Both the position numbers and the translations under genes were made by a program. A DNA stretch of 64,000 bases from positions 124,001 through 188,000 of the forward strand of contig NZ_JBHSRI010000009.1 in NCBI RefSeq assembly GCF_042658845.1. Direction: 5' to 3'. This DNA is from Paenisporosarcina macmurdoensis (GTDB taxonomy: Bacteria > Bacillota > Bacilli > Bacillales_A > Planococcaceae). The notes below the pieces were generated by a model. The model was not told the DNA's origin and made no database searches. It saw only the letters and a program-made list of their open reading frames with translations. Shown here in pieces: positions 50,842 through 58,596 of this stretch. Every line of letters begins with the position of its first letter. Within the stretch, counting starts at the first letter, position 1.

Positions 50842-52290
50842 TTATAAATATAGATGAACGTCGATGTTTGCACCTTCAGCTAATGCATGACCTAATGAAT
50901 CGTCTGCTTTGTGGAAGTTTGCAACAGCTCGTCCTACGATATCGCGGTTCTCGATACCTGAGAACTGGTCTAGTAAGTTTTTAATTAATGCTTGTTTTGT
51001 AGATTCATCATAACTTCTGTAAATTTCACCAGCTTGACCGAAGTTATTTGTTTTTTCAATAGCATGTTTACCAGCTACTCCTGAAATGGGTTGGTCAAGT
51101 TCTTTGAATTCAGGCGCTTCTTTAGGTTCTGAATCGAAACTATTTGGCTCATAATTTACACGTGACATCTGTTGGCCAATTGGCATAGCACCATCACGTT
51201 GGTTATTAGAGAACGGACATTTTGGTGCATTGATTGGTAACTGTAAGTAGTTTGCACCAAGTCGGTAGCGTTGCGTATCAGAGTAAGAGAATAATCGACC
51301 TTGCAACATTTTATCTTCAGAAGCTTGGATACCTGGAACTAGAACACCTGGGTTAAATCCGACTGATTCTGTTTCAGCGAAGAAGTTGTCTACATTTCGA
51401 TTTAATGTCATTGTTCCTACTAACTCGTACGGGAAGTCTTTTTCTAACCAATCCTTCGTTGCATCAAGCGGATCGAAGTCGTAGTTGTCCATGTCTTGTG
51501 GTTTTATTGTTTGTACATATAAATCCCACTCAGGATAATCTCCACTTTCAATCGCGTCATATAAATCGCGAGTAGCATGACTAAAATCTTTACCTTGTTG
51601 TTCTGCTGCTTCTTCAATTGTTAAGTTTTTCACGCCTTGTTTAGGCACCCAACGAAGTTTCACATATGTAGTAATTCCTTCTGCAGAAATCCATTTAAAG
51701 GAGTGGACAGAAGATCCACGAATGTGACGGTAGTCTTGAGGAATCCCTTCATCTGTAAACAAATGCATTAGCATATTTGTAGATTCAGGAGACAAGCCCA
51801 TGAAATCAAACAATCGTGCAGCATCTTGTAAGTTTGTTCGTGGATCTGGTTTTAACGAGTGAATAACATCAGGGAATTTGATGGCATCTCTGATAAAGAA
51901 TACAGGTAAATTATTCCCAACAAAATCATAGTTTCCTTCCTCTGTATAAAATTTCACAGAGAAGCCACGCGGGTCACGAGCAGTTTCAGGAGAGTGGAGT
52001 CCGTGAATTACTGTTGAGAAGCGAGCGAACAATGGAGTTTCTTGACCTTCATTTTGTAAAAATGCAGCTGATGTATATTTTTTCATGCTATTTTTCACAA
52101 CAAATGTGCCATGTGCAGCTGCGCCTCGTGCATGAACAACACGTTCTGGAACACGTTCACGGTCAAAGTGAGCTAATTTCTCTATTAATTGATAATCTTC
52201 CATAAGTGTTGGTCCGCGATTACCAGCTGTGCGTGAATTTTGATTATCACCAATCGGCACTCCTTGGTTGGTTGTTAATTGCTTTTTCAT
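50842..52290 (-). CDS. katA: Heme catalase KatA (small-subunit, clade 3)
   Basis: Dismutates hydrogen peroxide, 482 residues, small-subunit type without C-terminal flavodoxin-like domain. The distal His53 is in RVVHARGAAAHGTF and the distal Asn in NYDFVGNNLPVFFIRDA; the proximal heme Tyr is in GRLFSYSDTQRYRLG (about residue 333-343). ATG 52290 follows AAGGAGTG; the GTG at 52299 is part of that element. A PerR box lies 17 bases upstream of the ATG. The terminator is at 50750-50795. Confidence 0.96.
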   Translation of the reverse strand: MKKQLTTNQGVPIGDNQNSRTAGNRGPTLMEDYQLIEKLAHFDRERVPERVVHARGAAAHGTFVVKNSMKKYTSAAFLQNEGQETPLFARFSTVIHGLHSPETARDPRGFSVKFYTEEGNYDFVGNNLPVFFIRDAIKFPDVIHSLKPDPRTNLQDAARLFDFMGLSPESTNMLMHLFTDEGIPQDYRHIRGSSVHSFKWISAEGITTYVKLRWVPKQGVKNLTIEEAAEQQGKDFSHATRDLYDAIESGDYPEWDLYVQTIKPQDMDNYDFDPLDATKDWLEKDFPYELVGTMTLNRNVDNFFAETESVGFNPGVLVPGIQASEDKMLQGRLFSYSDTQRYRLGANYLQLPINAPKCPFSNNQRDGAMPIGQQMSRVNYEPNSFDSEPKEAPEFKELDQPISGVAGKHAIEKTNNFGQAGEIYRSYDESTKQALIKNLLDQFSGIENRDIVGRAVANFHKADDSLGHALAEGANIDVHLYL

Positions 52291-52306
52291 CCTATTCACT
52301 CCTTAA

Positions 52307-52321
52307 TTATAATCATTACAA
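52307..52321 (-). promoter_or_regulatory. PerR operator upstream of katA
   Basis: TTATAATCATTACAA matches the Per box TTATAATnATTATAA with a single mismatch and is an inverted repeat. It suggests peroxide-inducible catalase through PerR oxidation, as for B. subtilis katA. Confidence 0.85.
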
Positions 52322-52455
52322 AAAAGTACTAATTCAAATTTAAAGTATATTAAACCGATTTTCAAGTAATTAGCTGTTGAAAAAGATTGAATAGATTTGA
52401 CTTGCTTTAAGTAAATTAGGACAAGTGAATGAATACGCATTTATGTGATTTAATC

Positions 52456-52506
52456 AAAAAAAAGCAATCAGTTTTCACCCAAGAGAGTGAAGAGACTGGT
52501 TGCTTT
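52456..52506 (-). terminator. Minus-strand terminator of the STAS gene
   Basis: On the minus strand AAAGCAACCAGT...TTCAC pairs with GTGAAAACTGATTGCTTT and is followed by eight T. It overlaps the end of the coding region. Confidence 0.82.
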
Positions 52507-52942
52507 CTTGTAATAAACGTTTCAGGGCTGCACGGAAACTGACATATGTTTCAATTTCTACATGAATCCCTGCATGAACAATCTCGCGAACGAAGCGAGG
52601 GTTAAATCCAACATAAATTGGACGAATGCCCATTAGTTTTAGCGAACTATTTAATTGATAAATTTCAGTAGCTAAATCATTATAGTCAAATGTCGCTACA
52701 TCTTCCACAGCTACACCTGTAAAGTCGAAAATAGCACGCTCTGTATCACGATGAGTACCTGCATATTGTAGAGCTTTAGTTTGAATCATATCCAAACGTT
52801 CTTTAAACATAAATCCTGCAATTGGTATCAAAATTGTACCTGGCACCACGGAAGGAATAACTGGAGCCGAAATATTATTAATAATATTTTCGTAATACTT
52901 AACCTTTTCTTTAAGTTGCTGTATTTCTATTTCATGTGACAC
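52475..52942 (-). CDS. RsbR/RsbS-like STAS-domain protein
   Basis: 155 residues: a short N-terminal coiled coil (QQLKEKVKYYENIINNI) and one STAS domain (about 35-140). AIFDFTGVAVEDVATFDY contains the DxTG threonine that RsbT phosphorylates in stressosome proteins, and LKLMGIRPIYVGFNPRFV contains the second conserved segment. This suggests a stressosome-type sensor of the RsbR paralogue class, though without the usual N-terminal globin-like domain. No RsbT, RsbU or SigB gene is nearby. GTG 52942 follows AGAGGTG at nine bases; GTG 52954 overlaps it. Confidence 0.82.
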   Translation of the reverse strand: MSHEIEIQQLKEKVKYYENIINNISAPVIPSVVPGTILIPIAGFMFKERLDMIQTKALQYAGTHRDTERAIFDFTGVAVEDVATFDYNDLATEIYQLNSSLKLMGIRPIYVGFNPRFVREIVHAGIHVEIETYVSFRAALKRLLQESNQSLHSLG

Positions 52943-53009
52943 GATTATCCACACCTCTAAAGCTATTTTAATTAGTATATCATAAAAATTTCAATGGCTA
53001 ATACAGAAA

Positions 53010-53038
53010 AAAAGATAGACACGAGGTCTATCCTTTTT
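53010..53038 (-). terminator. Minus-strand terminator of the thioredoxin-like gene
   Basis: GGATAGAC pairs with GTCTATCTT around CTCGT on the minus strand, followed by TTTTTT. The hairpin overlaps the stop codon. Confidence 0.85.
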
Positions 53039-53348
53039 GGCTTTGAAGAAATTCAGTTACTTGACTAGGTGATTTTGCGTTTGCACTGTGTAAATGCGCT
53101 TTTTTCTCGTTATTTTGATAAATTAAAAGGCTTGGAATACCCATAACATCATATTTTTCAGCAAGTTCTGGCAGTTCATCACGATTGATTTCATACCAAG
53201 CATATTGATTGTATTCTTCGATAATTGGATCGATGAACATGTCCATACGCGTGCAATCAGGACACCATCCAGCAGTGAATTTCACGATGATTTCTTTATC
53301 TGAAGAGATAAGGTCATTAAATTGTTCAGTTGTTGTAATTGAGTTCAT
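53028..53348 (-). CDS. Thioredoxin-like protein
   Basis: 106 residues, thioredoxin fold with CPDC as the redox motif (VKFTAGWCPDCTRMDMF) and the cis-Pro in VMGIPSLLIYQ. The Pro-Asp dipeptide differs from the CGPC of TrxA, so it is more likely a specialised or YtpP-like family protein than the main thioredoxin. Function beyond thiol-disulfide exchange is not predicted. GGAGG precedes the ATG. Confidence 0.88.
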   Translation of the reverse strand: MNSITTTEQFNDLISSDKEIIVKFTAGWCPDCTRMDMFIDPIIEEYNQYAWYEINRDELPELAEKYDVMGIPSLLIYQNNEKKAHLHSANAKSPSQVTEFLQSQKG

Positions 53349-53419
53349 GTCTGTTCCTCCTAATGTTCTATAGGAACAGTGTACACCGTTTTACTTTCTT
53401 CGGGTAGAAATTTGCCCTT

Positions 53420-53734
53420 TTACTGAAGTTGTTGTTTGTAGCCCTGGAATTGTTGTACAACTTGTTGGATTTCTTGGGAATCGGCTGGGGTTACAGTGTA
53501 CCAACCATGTGTAAATAGTAATTCATAAAAGCTCCGTTGTTGTTTAGAAACATCTCTCAATTGTGTGAAAATCATTTGATATAAGGCATCATGACTAGCT
53601 TCATGCATAGCGGTTTCATACGAATGACATAAATATTTCTCCGTTGAAAGGGCATCATTTAAAATATCGCGATCATTTAACTGTGGAGTTTCTGGAAAAG
53701 GGGTTTCTGGATTTTTTACGGTTTGTTGGTTCAT
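53420..53734 (-). CDS. CotF-like spore coat protein (downstream of pair)
   Basis: 104 residues, mostly helical, with the coat-F domain (NDRDILNDALSTEKYLCHSYETAM at about residues 20-43, then a second helix pair ending in the Gln-rich VVQQFQGYKQQLQ). Coat F proteins are spore-coat or ferritin-like structural proteins. It is coupled by ATGA to the upstream paralogue. The position beside fadN corresponds to yusN, a coat-related gene, in B. subtilis. Confidence 0.83.
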   Translation of the reverse strand: MNQQTVKNPETPFPETPQLNDRDILNDALSTEKYLCHSYETAMHEASHDALYQMIFTQLRDVSKQQRSFYELLFTHGWYTVTPADSQEIQQVVQQFQGYKQQLQ

Positions 53735-53991
53735 GATGATGATACTCCTTCACTTTGTTTTAGGGTCTTTAATATCTCATCGTAATGATTAACATGCATT
53801 TGTTCGGCTGTTTCAAATTCTTTCTTCAAGTCAGGCAGTTGGCAAGTTTGAGCAGCCCAATTCATTTTTTTAGCAGCTAATAAATTCCAAGACATCATGT
53901 CTTTTAAGTAAAGGAAATCTTTTGTAGAAACCATCTTTGGCGGTTCTGGAAAAACCATTTGTTGCTCTTTTGGCTGTGAAAATAAATTCAT
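53731..53991 (-). CDS. Short CotF-like spore coat protein
   Basis: 86 residues, helical: STKDFLYLKDMMSWNLLAAK and ETAEQMHVNHYDEILKTLKQ. It begins MNLFSQPKEQQMVFPEPP and shares a Pro-rich lead-in with its neighbour (FPETP in the other). GGAGG precedes ATG 53991; codons back to 54060 in this frame are not needed. The pair may form a small coat or spore-surface complex; that is inference. Expression would be expected late in sporulation, but no SigK or SigE promoter was identified. Confidence 0.78.
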   Translation of the reverse strand: MNLFSQPKEQQMVFPEPPKMVSTKDFLYLKDMMSWNLLAAKKMNWAAQTCQLPDLKKEFETAEQMHVNHYDEILKTLKQSEGVSSS

Positions 53992-54473
53992 TAACTTTTC
54001 CTCCTTCAGATTTCTTAAATTAGTGTGCGACAAGGGAGATTTTGTATACACGATTTTCAATATTATTTTATGGGAATAAGGCTAAAATTGATTTGTTTTT
54101 ATATAAGAAAGAACATACTACCAATGTGTTATGAATAGAGAAGGCCAGGAACGCATGACCGAAAAAAGGATGCGTGATTTTTTTTCATTTACTCCGTCTT
54201 AATTATTACCTTCGATTAATTCAATTTATTGATGAAAGACTTCACACACTTCGAAATTATTCATAAGATGTTATGTTGAATCATATAGTTTGTAATTGAT
54301 TTAATTAATCTATGGGAAAGCATGGAAATACGTTGATAGTAAATAGTAGGGGACTATTTCTTCATAAACAACAATTTCAGTATCAAAATTTCATTCACTA
54401 ATCGTCATTTAAATATTGCGAAAAAACCAAAAATGCTCTAAACTAAAATTTATAGAGGTTGTTTCTATTTTTT

Positions 54474-54479
54474 TTGACC
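54474..54479 (+). promoter_or_regulatory. Possible -35 of the fad operon
   Basis: TTGACC at 54474-54479; the -10 position (54497-54502) falls inside the FadR box and is a poor match (TCATTC). The overlap would fit steric repression, but the promoter itself is tentative. Confidence 0.35.
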
Positions 54480-54485
54480 AAAAAA

Positions 54486-54503
54486 TGAATGAGTATTCAT
54501 TCA
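54486..54503 (+). promoter_or_regulatory. FadR (YsiA) operator
   Basis: TGAATGAGTATTCATTCA is an exact match to the Bacillus FadR consensus TGAATGANTANTCATTCA and a near-perfect palindrome. It is positioned just before the fadN ribosome-binding site. Long-chain acyl-CoA releases FadR, so the operon would be induced by fatty acids. Confidence 0.93.
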
Positions 54504-54527
54504 AAAAATATAAAGGAGGCTTTGCAC

Positions 54528-56894
54528 GTGACTTATCAAATTAAAAAAGCTGCAGTTTTAGGTTCTGGTGTGATGGGTTCAGGTATTGCTGCACACTTAG
54601 CAAATATCGGGATTCCTACATTATTACTTGATATGGTACCTCGCAATTTATCAGATGAGGACAAAGTAAACTCAAAAGTTCGTAACCAAATCGCACAAGG
54701 ATCTTTAGACAAACTACTTAAGCAAAAGCCTGCACCATTAGCATCAAAGAAAAATCTTGCTTTATTGACGGCTGGAAATTTTGAAGATGACTTAGATAAA
54801 TTAAAAGATGTAGATTGGATAATCGAAGTAATTGTTGAGAATCTGGATATAAAAAAAGGTCTTTACGAGAAAATTGACGCTGTTCGCAAACCGGGAACTA
54901 TCGTTAGTTCTAACACATCAGGGATTAGCATTAACTCAATGGCTGAAGGACGCTCGAAAGACTTCCAAACGCATTTCCTCGGCACGCATTTCTTCAATCC
55001 TCCACGTTATTTGAAGTTGCTTGAAGTGATTCCAGCAACTTCAACATCGACAGAGGTAATTGAATTCATGAAAGAATTCGGAGAAGATCGCCTTGGAAAA
55101 GGTGTTGTGATAGCGAAAGATACGCCAAACTTTATTGCAAACCGTATAGGAACGTATGGCCTTCTTGTCACACTTCGGGAAATGTTAGCAAGAGGCTATT
55201 CAGTGGGTGAAGTTGATTCTGTCACAGGGCCTGCAATTGGTCGTCCAAAATCTGCTACCTTCCGAACACTGGATGTTGTGGGACTTGATACATTTGGACA
55301 CGTAGCAAAAAATGTATTTGATCAAACAACAGGTGACGAACAAAAAGTGTTTGAATTACCAGCGATGATTACGAAAATGCTGGAAAATGGTTGGTTAGGA
55401 GCTAAATCCGGGCAAGGATTCTTCGTTAAAAAAGGGAAAGAAATACTTGAATTAAATCCTGAAACGATGGAATATGAGGCTGTGAAAAAATTAAAAACAC
55501 CTTCACTGGAAATGGCAAAGCAACAAAAAGGACTTGCAGCAAAAGTGAAAACGTTAACATATGCAAAAGATCGCACAGGTGAGTTACTTTGGAGCATTTT
55601 AGCACCAACGCTTACGTACTCAGCAAAATTACATGGTGAAATTGCTGACGACATTGTCGCAATAGACAATGCCATGAAGTGGGGCTTTGGCTGGGAACAA
55701 GGGCCATTTGAAATATGGGATGCCATTGGCGTAAAAGAATCAGTCGAAAAAATGACAGCTGAAGGCATAGAAGTTCCAGCTTTCGCACAAAGTTTACTAG
55801 ACCAAGGTTTTGATTCTTTCTATAAAGAGGACAATGCTGAAACCTATTTCTTTAATGGTCAAGATTACTCACCAGTTCCTACAAATGAAAAAGTCATCAA
55901 CTTAAAACAATTTAAGAAAAAACACGGAGTCATCAAGAAAAATTCGGGTGCTAGTTTAATAGACTTAGGGGATGGCATTGCGTTACTTGAATTCCACTCA
56001 CAGGCAAATTCAATAGGTCCTGATATTATTCAAATGATTAACTTCGCGGTTGATGAAGTTGAGAAAAACTTTAAAGGCCTTGTTATTGGAAATCAAGGAA
56101 AGAACTTCAGTGTTGGAGCAAACCTTGGCATGATTTTAATGGAAGCGCAAGATGATAATATTTTCGAACTTGACTTCGTTGTTCGTTCATTCCAAAATGC
56201 GATGTTGAAAATCAAATACAGTTCAAAACCAGTTGTGGCAGCACCTTTCGGAATGACACTAGGTGGCGGAGCGGAAGTTTGCTTACCTGCTGCACATATT
56301 CAGGCGTCTCATGAAACGTATATGGGATTAGTAGAAGCAGGAGTTGGCCTTATTCCAGGTGGTGGTGGGAATAAAGAATTATATATGAAACATTTAAAAG
56401 GATTGCCAAATGGCGTCCAAATAGATTACCAATTTATTGCAAATAAAGTCTTTGAAACCATTGCTATGGCGAAAGTATCGACTTCTGGAGAAGAAGCACG
56501 TGAAAATAACTTCTTAAACTTTGTTGATGGTATTAGTGTGAATGCTGATCACTTAATCTATGATGCGAAACAAGTTGCGCTATCTTTATATGAAAATAAC
56601 TACAAAGCACCACTTCGTGAAAAAGTGCCTGTAACAGGTGAATCTGGTTATGCAACCCTATTACTTGGAGCAGAAGGTATGTTTTTATCTGGTTTCATCA
56701 GCGAGCATGATTTGAAAATCGCGAAGAAATTAGCGTATGTATTGGCGGGAGGAAAAGTCCCTTATGGCACGTTAGTAGACGAACAATATTTGCTCGATTT
56801 AGAGCGTGAAGCATTCTTAAGTTTAGTAGCAGAACCAAAATCACAAGCCAGAATGCAAAACATGTTGGTTAAAGGAAAGCCGCTTCGTAACTAA
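54528..56894 (+). CDS. fadN: 3-hydroxyacyl-CoA dehydrogenase / enoyl-CoA hydratase FadN
   Basis: Bifunctional beta-oxidation enzyme of 788 residues. The N-terminal NAD-dependent dehydrogenase (about 1-400) begins with AAVLGSGVMGSGIAAHLAN and has NTSGISINSMAE and GTHFFNPPRYLKLLEV; the C-terminal crotonase domain (about 470-700) has LGGGAEVCLPAAHIQAS and ETYMGLVEAGVGLIPGGGGN. The order HCDH-then-ECH is that of Bacillus FadN and the reverse of E. coli FadB. GTG 54528 follows AAAGGAGG at nine bases; the frame is open upstream but that sequence is the operator. It forms a multienzyme complex with FadA. Confidence 0.95.
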   Translation: MTYQIKKAAVLGSGVMGSGIAAHLANIGIPTLLLDMVPRNLSDEDKVNSKVRNQIAQGSLDKLLKQKPAPLASKKNLALLTAGNFEDDLDKLKDVDWIIEVIVENLDIKKGLYEKIDAVRKPGTIVSSNTSGISINSMAEGRSKDFQTHFLGTHFFNPPRYLKLLEVIPATSTSTEVIEFMKEFGEDRLGKGVVIAKDTPNFIANRIGTYGLLVTLREMLARGYSVGEVDSVTGPAIGRPKSATFRTLDVVGLDTFGHVAKNVFDQTTGDEQKVFELPAMITKMLENGWLGAKSGQGFFVKKGKEILELNPETMEYEAVKKLKTPSLEMAKQQKGLAAKVKTLTYAKDRTGELLWSILAPTLTYSAKLHGEIADDIVAIDNAMKWGFGWEQGPFEIWDAIGVKESVEKMTAEGIEVPAFAQSLLDQGFDSFYKEDNAETYFFNGQDYSPVPTNEKVINLKQFKKKHGVIKKNSGASLIDLGDGIALLEFHSQANSIGPDIIQMINFAVDEVEKNFKGLVIGNQGKNFSVGANLGMILMEAQDDNIFELDFVVRSFQNAMLKIKYSSKPVVAAPFGMTLGGGAEVCLPAAHIQASHETYMGLVEAGVGLIPGGGGNKELYMKHLKGLPNGVQIDYQFIANKVFETIAMAKVSTSGEEARENNFLNFVDGISVNADHLIYDAKQVALSLYENNYKAPLREKVPVTGESGYATLLLGAEGMFLSGFISEHDLKIAKKLAYVLAGGKVPYGTLVDEQYLLDLEREAFLSLVAEPKSQARMQNMLVKGKPLRN

Positions 56895-56924
56895 TATTAC
56901 AAGCGGTATAGAGGAGGAGAACTT

Positions 56925-58100
56925 ATGCGCGAGGCAGTAATAGTAGCAGGTGCCAGAACACCTGTAGGGAAAGCGAAAAAAGGCTCCCTTGCAACAGTGA
57001 GACCAGATGATTTTGGTGCACTAGTTGTAAAAGAAACGCTAAAACGGGCTGGTGGATATGATGGTCCAATAGACGATTTAATTTTAGGTTGTGCAATGCC
57101 TGAAGCAGAACAAGGAATGAACGTAGCTCGAAATATTGGTGCACTTGCAGGTTTACCTGATACGACACCGGCGATTACGGTTAACCGATTCTGTTCATCA
57201 GGTTTACAATCGATTGCATATGCAGCAGAACGCATTATGCTCGGTCACTCACAAGCCATTATTGCAGGTGGAGTTGAGTCTATGAGTATGGTACCAATGA
57301 TGGGAAATACCATTCGACCAAACGCAACATTAGCTGAAACGGCTCCTCAGTACTATATGGGTATGGGGCATACAGCGGAACAAGTTGCAGTAAAGTATGG
57401 TATTAGCCGTGAAGATCAAGATGCATTTGCAGTGCGATCACATGAATTAGCAGCGGCAGCAATTGCATCTGGAAAATACAAAGATGAGATTGTACCAGTG
57501 GAAGTACTAAAGCGTTATTTAGATGAAAATAATAAATTGCAAGAAAAGAAATTTATGTTTGAAATGGATGAAGGTGTACGTGTTGGCACAAATATGGAGA
57601 CACTTGCAAAACTTCGCCCAGCTTTTAATGCACAAGGAACAGTTACTGCAGGAAATTCTTCTCAAACATCAGATGGCGCTGGAGCTTTACTTGTAATGGA
57701 TCGTGAAGTTGCGACTGCTCAAGGTTTAAAACCAATGGCGAAATTCTTGTCATTTGCTGTAGGTGGAGTGCCTCCAGAAATCATGGGAATAGGGCCTATT
57801 GTAGCTATTCCAAAAGCATTGAAAATTGCGGGTCTATCCATTGAAGACATTGACTTATGGGAATTAAATGAAGCATTTGCTTCTCAATCGATTCAAGTAG
57901 TACGCCATTTAGGCATTGATATCAACAAAGTGAATGTTAATGGTGGTGCAATCGCACTTGGACATCCACTTGGTGCAACTGGTTCGATTTTAACATTAAA
58001 AATGATTCATGAATTAAAACGTCAAGGTAAGCAGTTCGGTGTCGTCACGATGTGTATCGGTGGGGGAATGGGAGCAGCAGGTGTATTTGAAATACTATAG
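56925..58100 (+). CDS. fadA: Acetyl-CoA C-acyltransferase (thiolase) FadA
   Basis: Thiolase of 391 residues that releases acetyl-CoA from 3-ketoacyl-CoA. The nucleophile Cys is in [12 protein letters not shown] (about residue 88), the catalytic His in [15 protein letters not shown] (about residue 347) and the second Cys in [12 protein letters not shown] (about residue 378). N-terminal [16 protein letters not shown] is typical. GAGGAGGAG precedes the ATG, 30 bases after fadN. The intergenic region after it carries two repeat units before fadE. Confidence 0.96.
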   Translation: MREAVIVAGARTPVGKAKKGSLATVRPDDFGALVVKETLKRAGGYDGPIDDLILGCAMPEAEQGMNVARNIGALAGLPDTTPAITVNRFCSSGLQSIAYAAERIMLGHSQAIIAGGVESMSMVPMMGNTIRPNATLAETAPQYYMGMGHTAEQVAVKYGISREDQDAFAVRSHELAAAAIASGKYKDEIVPVEVLKRYLDENNKLQEKKFMFEMDEGVRVGTNMETLAKLRPAFNAQGTVTAGNSSQTSDGAGALLVMDREVATAQGLKPMAKFLSFAVGGVPPEIMGIGPIVAIPKALKIAGLSIEDIDLWELNEAFASQSIQVVRHLGIDINKVNVNGGAIALGHPLGATGSILTLKMIHELKRQGKQFGVVTMCIGGGMGAAGVFEIL

Positions 58101-58137
58101 TAAAAAGCTATGTTAAATATTGATTTTGATATTCCGC

Positions 58138-58305
58138 AAAACAGCTACGCTTTCCTAGGGCGAGCGCCAAGACTCCTCAGTCCAACAGGATGTTGGTCAC
58201 GAAGGCGTTGCCACACGATGTGGTGTTCTTAGCCTTCGTTCCTTTGCGCTTCTGCGGGGTCTCGACTGTCTCGCTTATCCCTTAGGAGTCTTCGCTATTT
58301 TGCTC
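58138..58305. repeat. Dispersed GC-rich repeat unit with inner hairpins (left)
   Basis: GCTTTCCTAGGGCGAGCG ... AAGACTCCTCAG ... CTGCGGGGTCTCGACTG ... CTTATCCCTTAGGAGTC is a diverged relative of the 17.1-kb unit. Two extra hairpins lie within it: CCAACA-gga-TGTTGG (58182-58196) and ACGAAGGC/GCCTTCGT (58199-58239) with a CCACAC/GTGG inner stem. Confidence 0.78.
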
Positions 58306-58355
58306 CATATCACTACATATCAAGTATCTATTACTGTTCGTTTTAGTGATTGTAG

Positions 58356-58515
58356 TGAAAGGCGGCGACTCCAGCGGGATAAGCATGTCCAGGTGAGACC
58401 CCGCAGTGAGCTTAGCGAGCGAGGAGGCTCACGGACTGCCCGCGGAAAGCGTCCGCCTGTTTCTGCATCGCTTCGCTAGCTTCGAAACATGGTGAGGCGT
58501 TGTAGCGGAAATCAA
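58356..58515. repeat. Dispersed GC-rich repeat unit (right), inverse of the 17.1-kb arm
   Basis: Nearly the reverse complement of 17118-17220 (CCAGCGGGATAAGC, GGTGAGACCCCGCAG, GAGGAGGCTCA, CCGCGGAAAGCGTCCG) and ending GTAGCGGAAATCAA like the other copy. A hairpin (TGTTTC/GAAACA with GCTTCGCTAGC between, 58459-58489) interrupts the repeat just before its end. Confidence 0.85.
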
Positions 58516-58596
58516 AAGTATAGACTACTTAGAGACAATCAAAAAGTAAAACAAAAAGTTCTACAAATAGATTTTAAAAATAGGAGGAAAATAAAC

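Larger units (their letters stand above)
53992..54527. other. Intergenic region between the coat genes and fadN
   Basis: Divergent region of about 530 bases. It holds a short hairpin (ACGCAT/ATGCGT, 54151-54175) with a T-run, otherwise A+T-rich sequence with no recognisable gene, then the fad promoter region with its FadR box and ribosome-binding site. Confidence 0.55.
58101..58596. other. 496-bp spacer between fadA and fadE holding two repeat units
   Basis: Not coding. It contains a left unit (58138-58305), a short linker and a right unit (58356-58515), in opposite orientations, then the fadE ribosome-binding site. The downstream-directed open frame starting at 58489 consists of repeat sequence and is not counted as part of fadE. 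Confidence 0.8.

Noticed and set aside
58489..58596. N-terminal extension of fadE
   Set aside because: The extension is repeat DNA; AGGAGG and the family N-terminus support ATG 58597.
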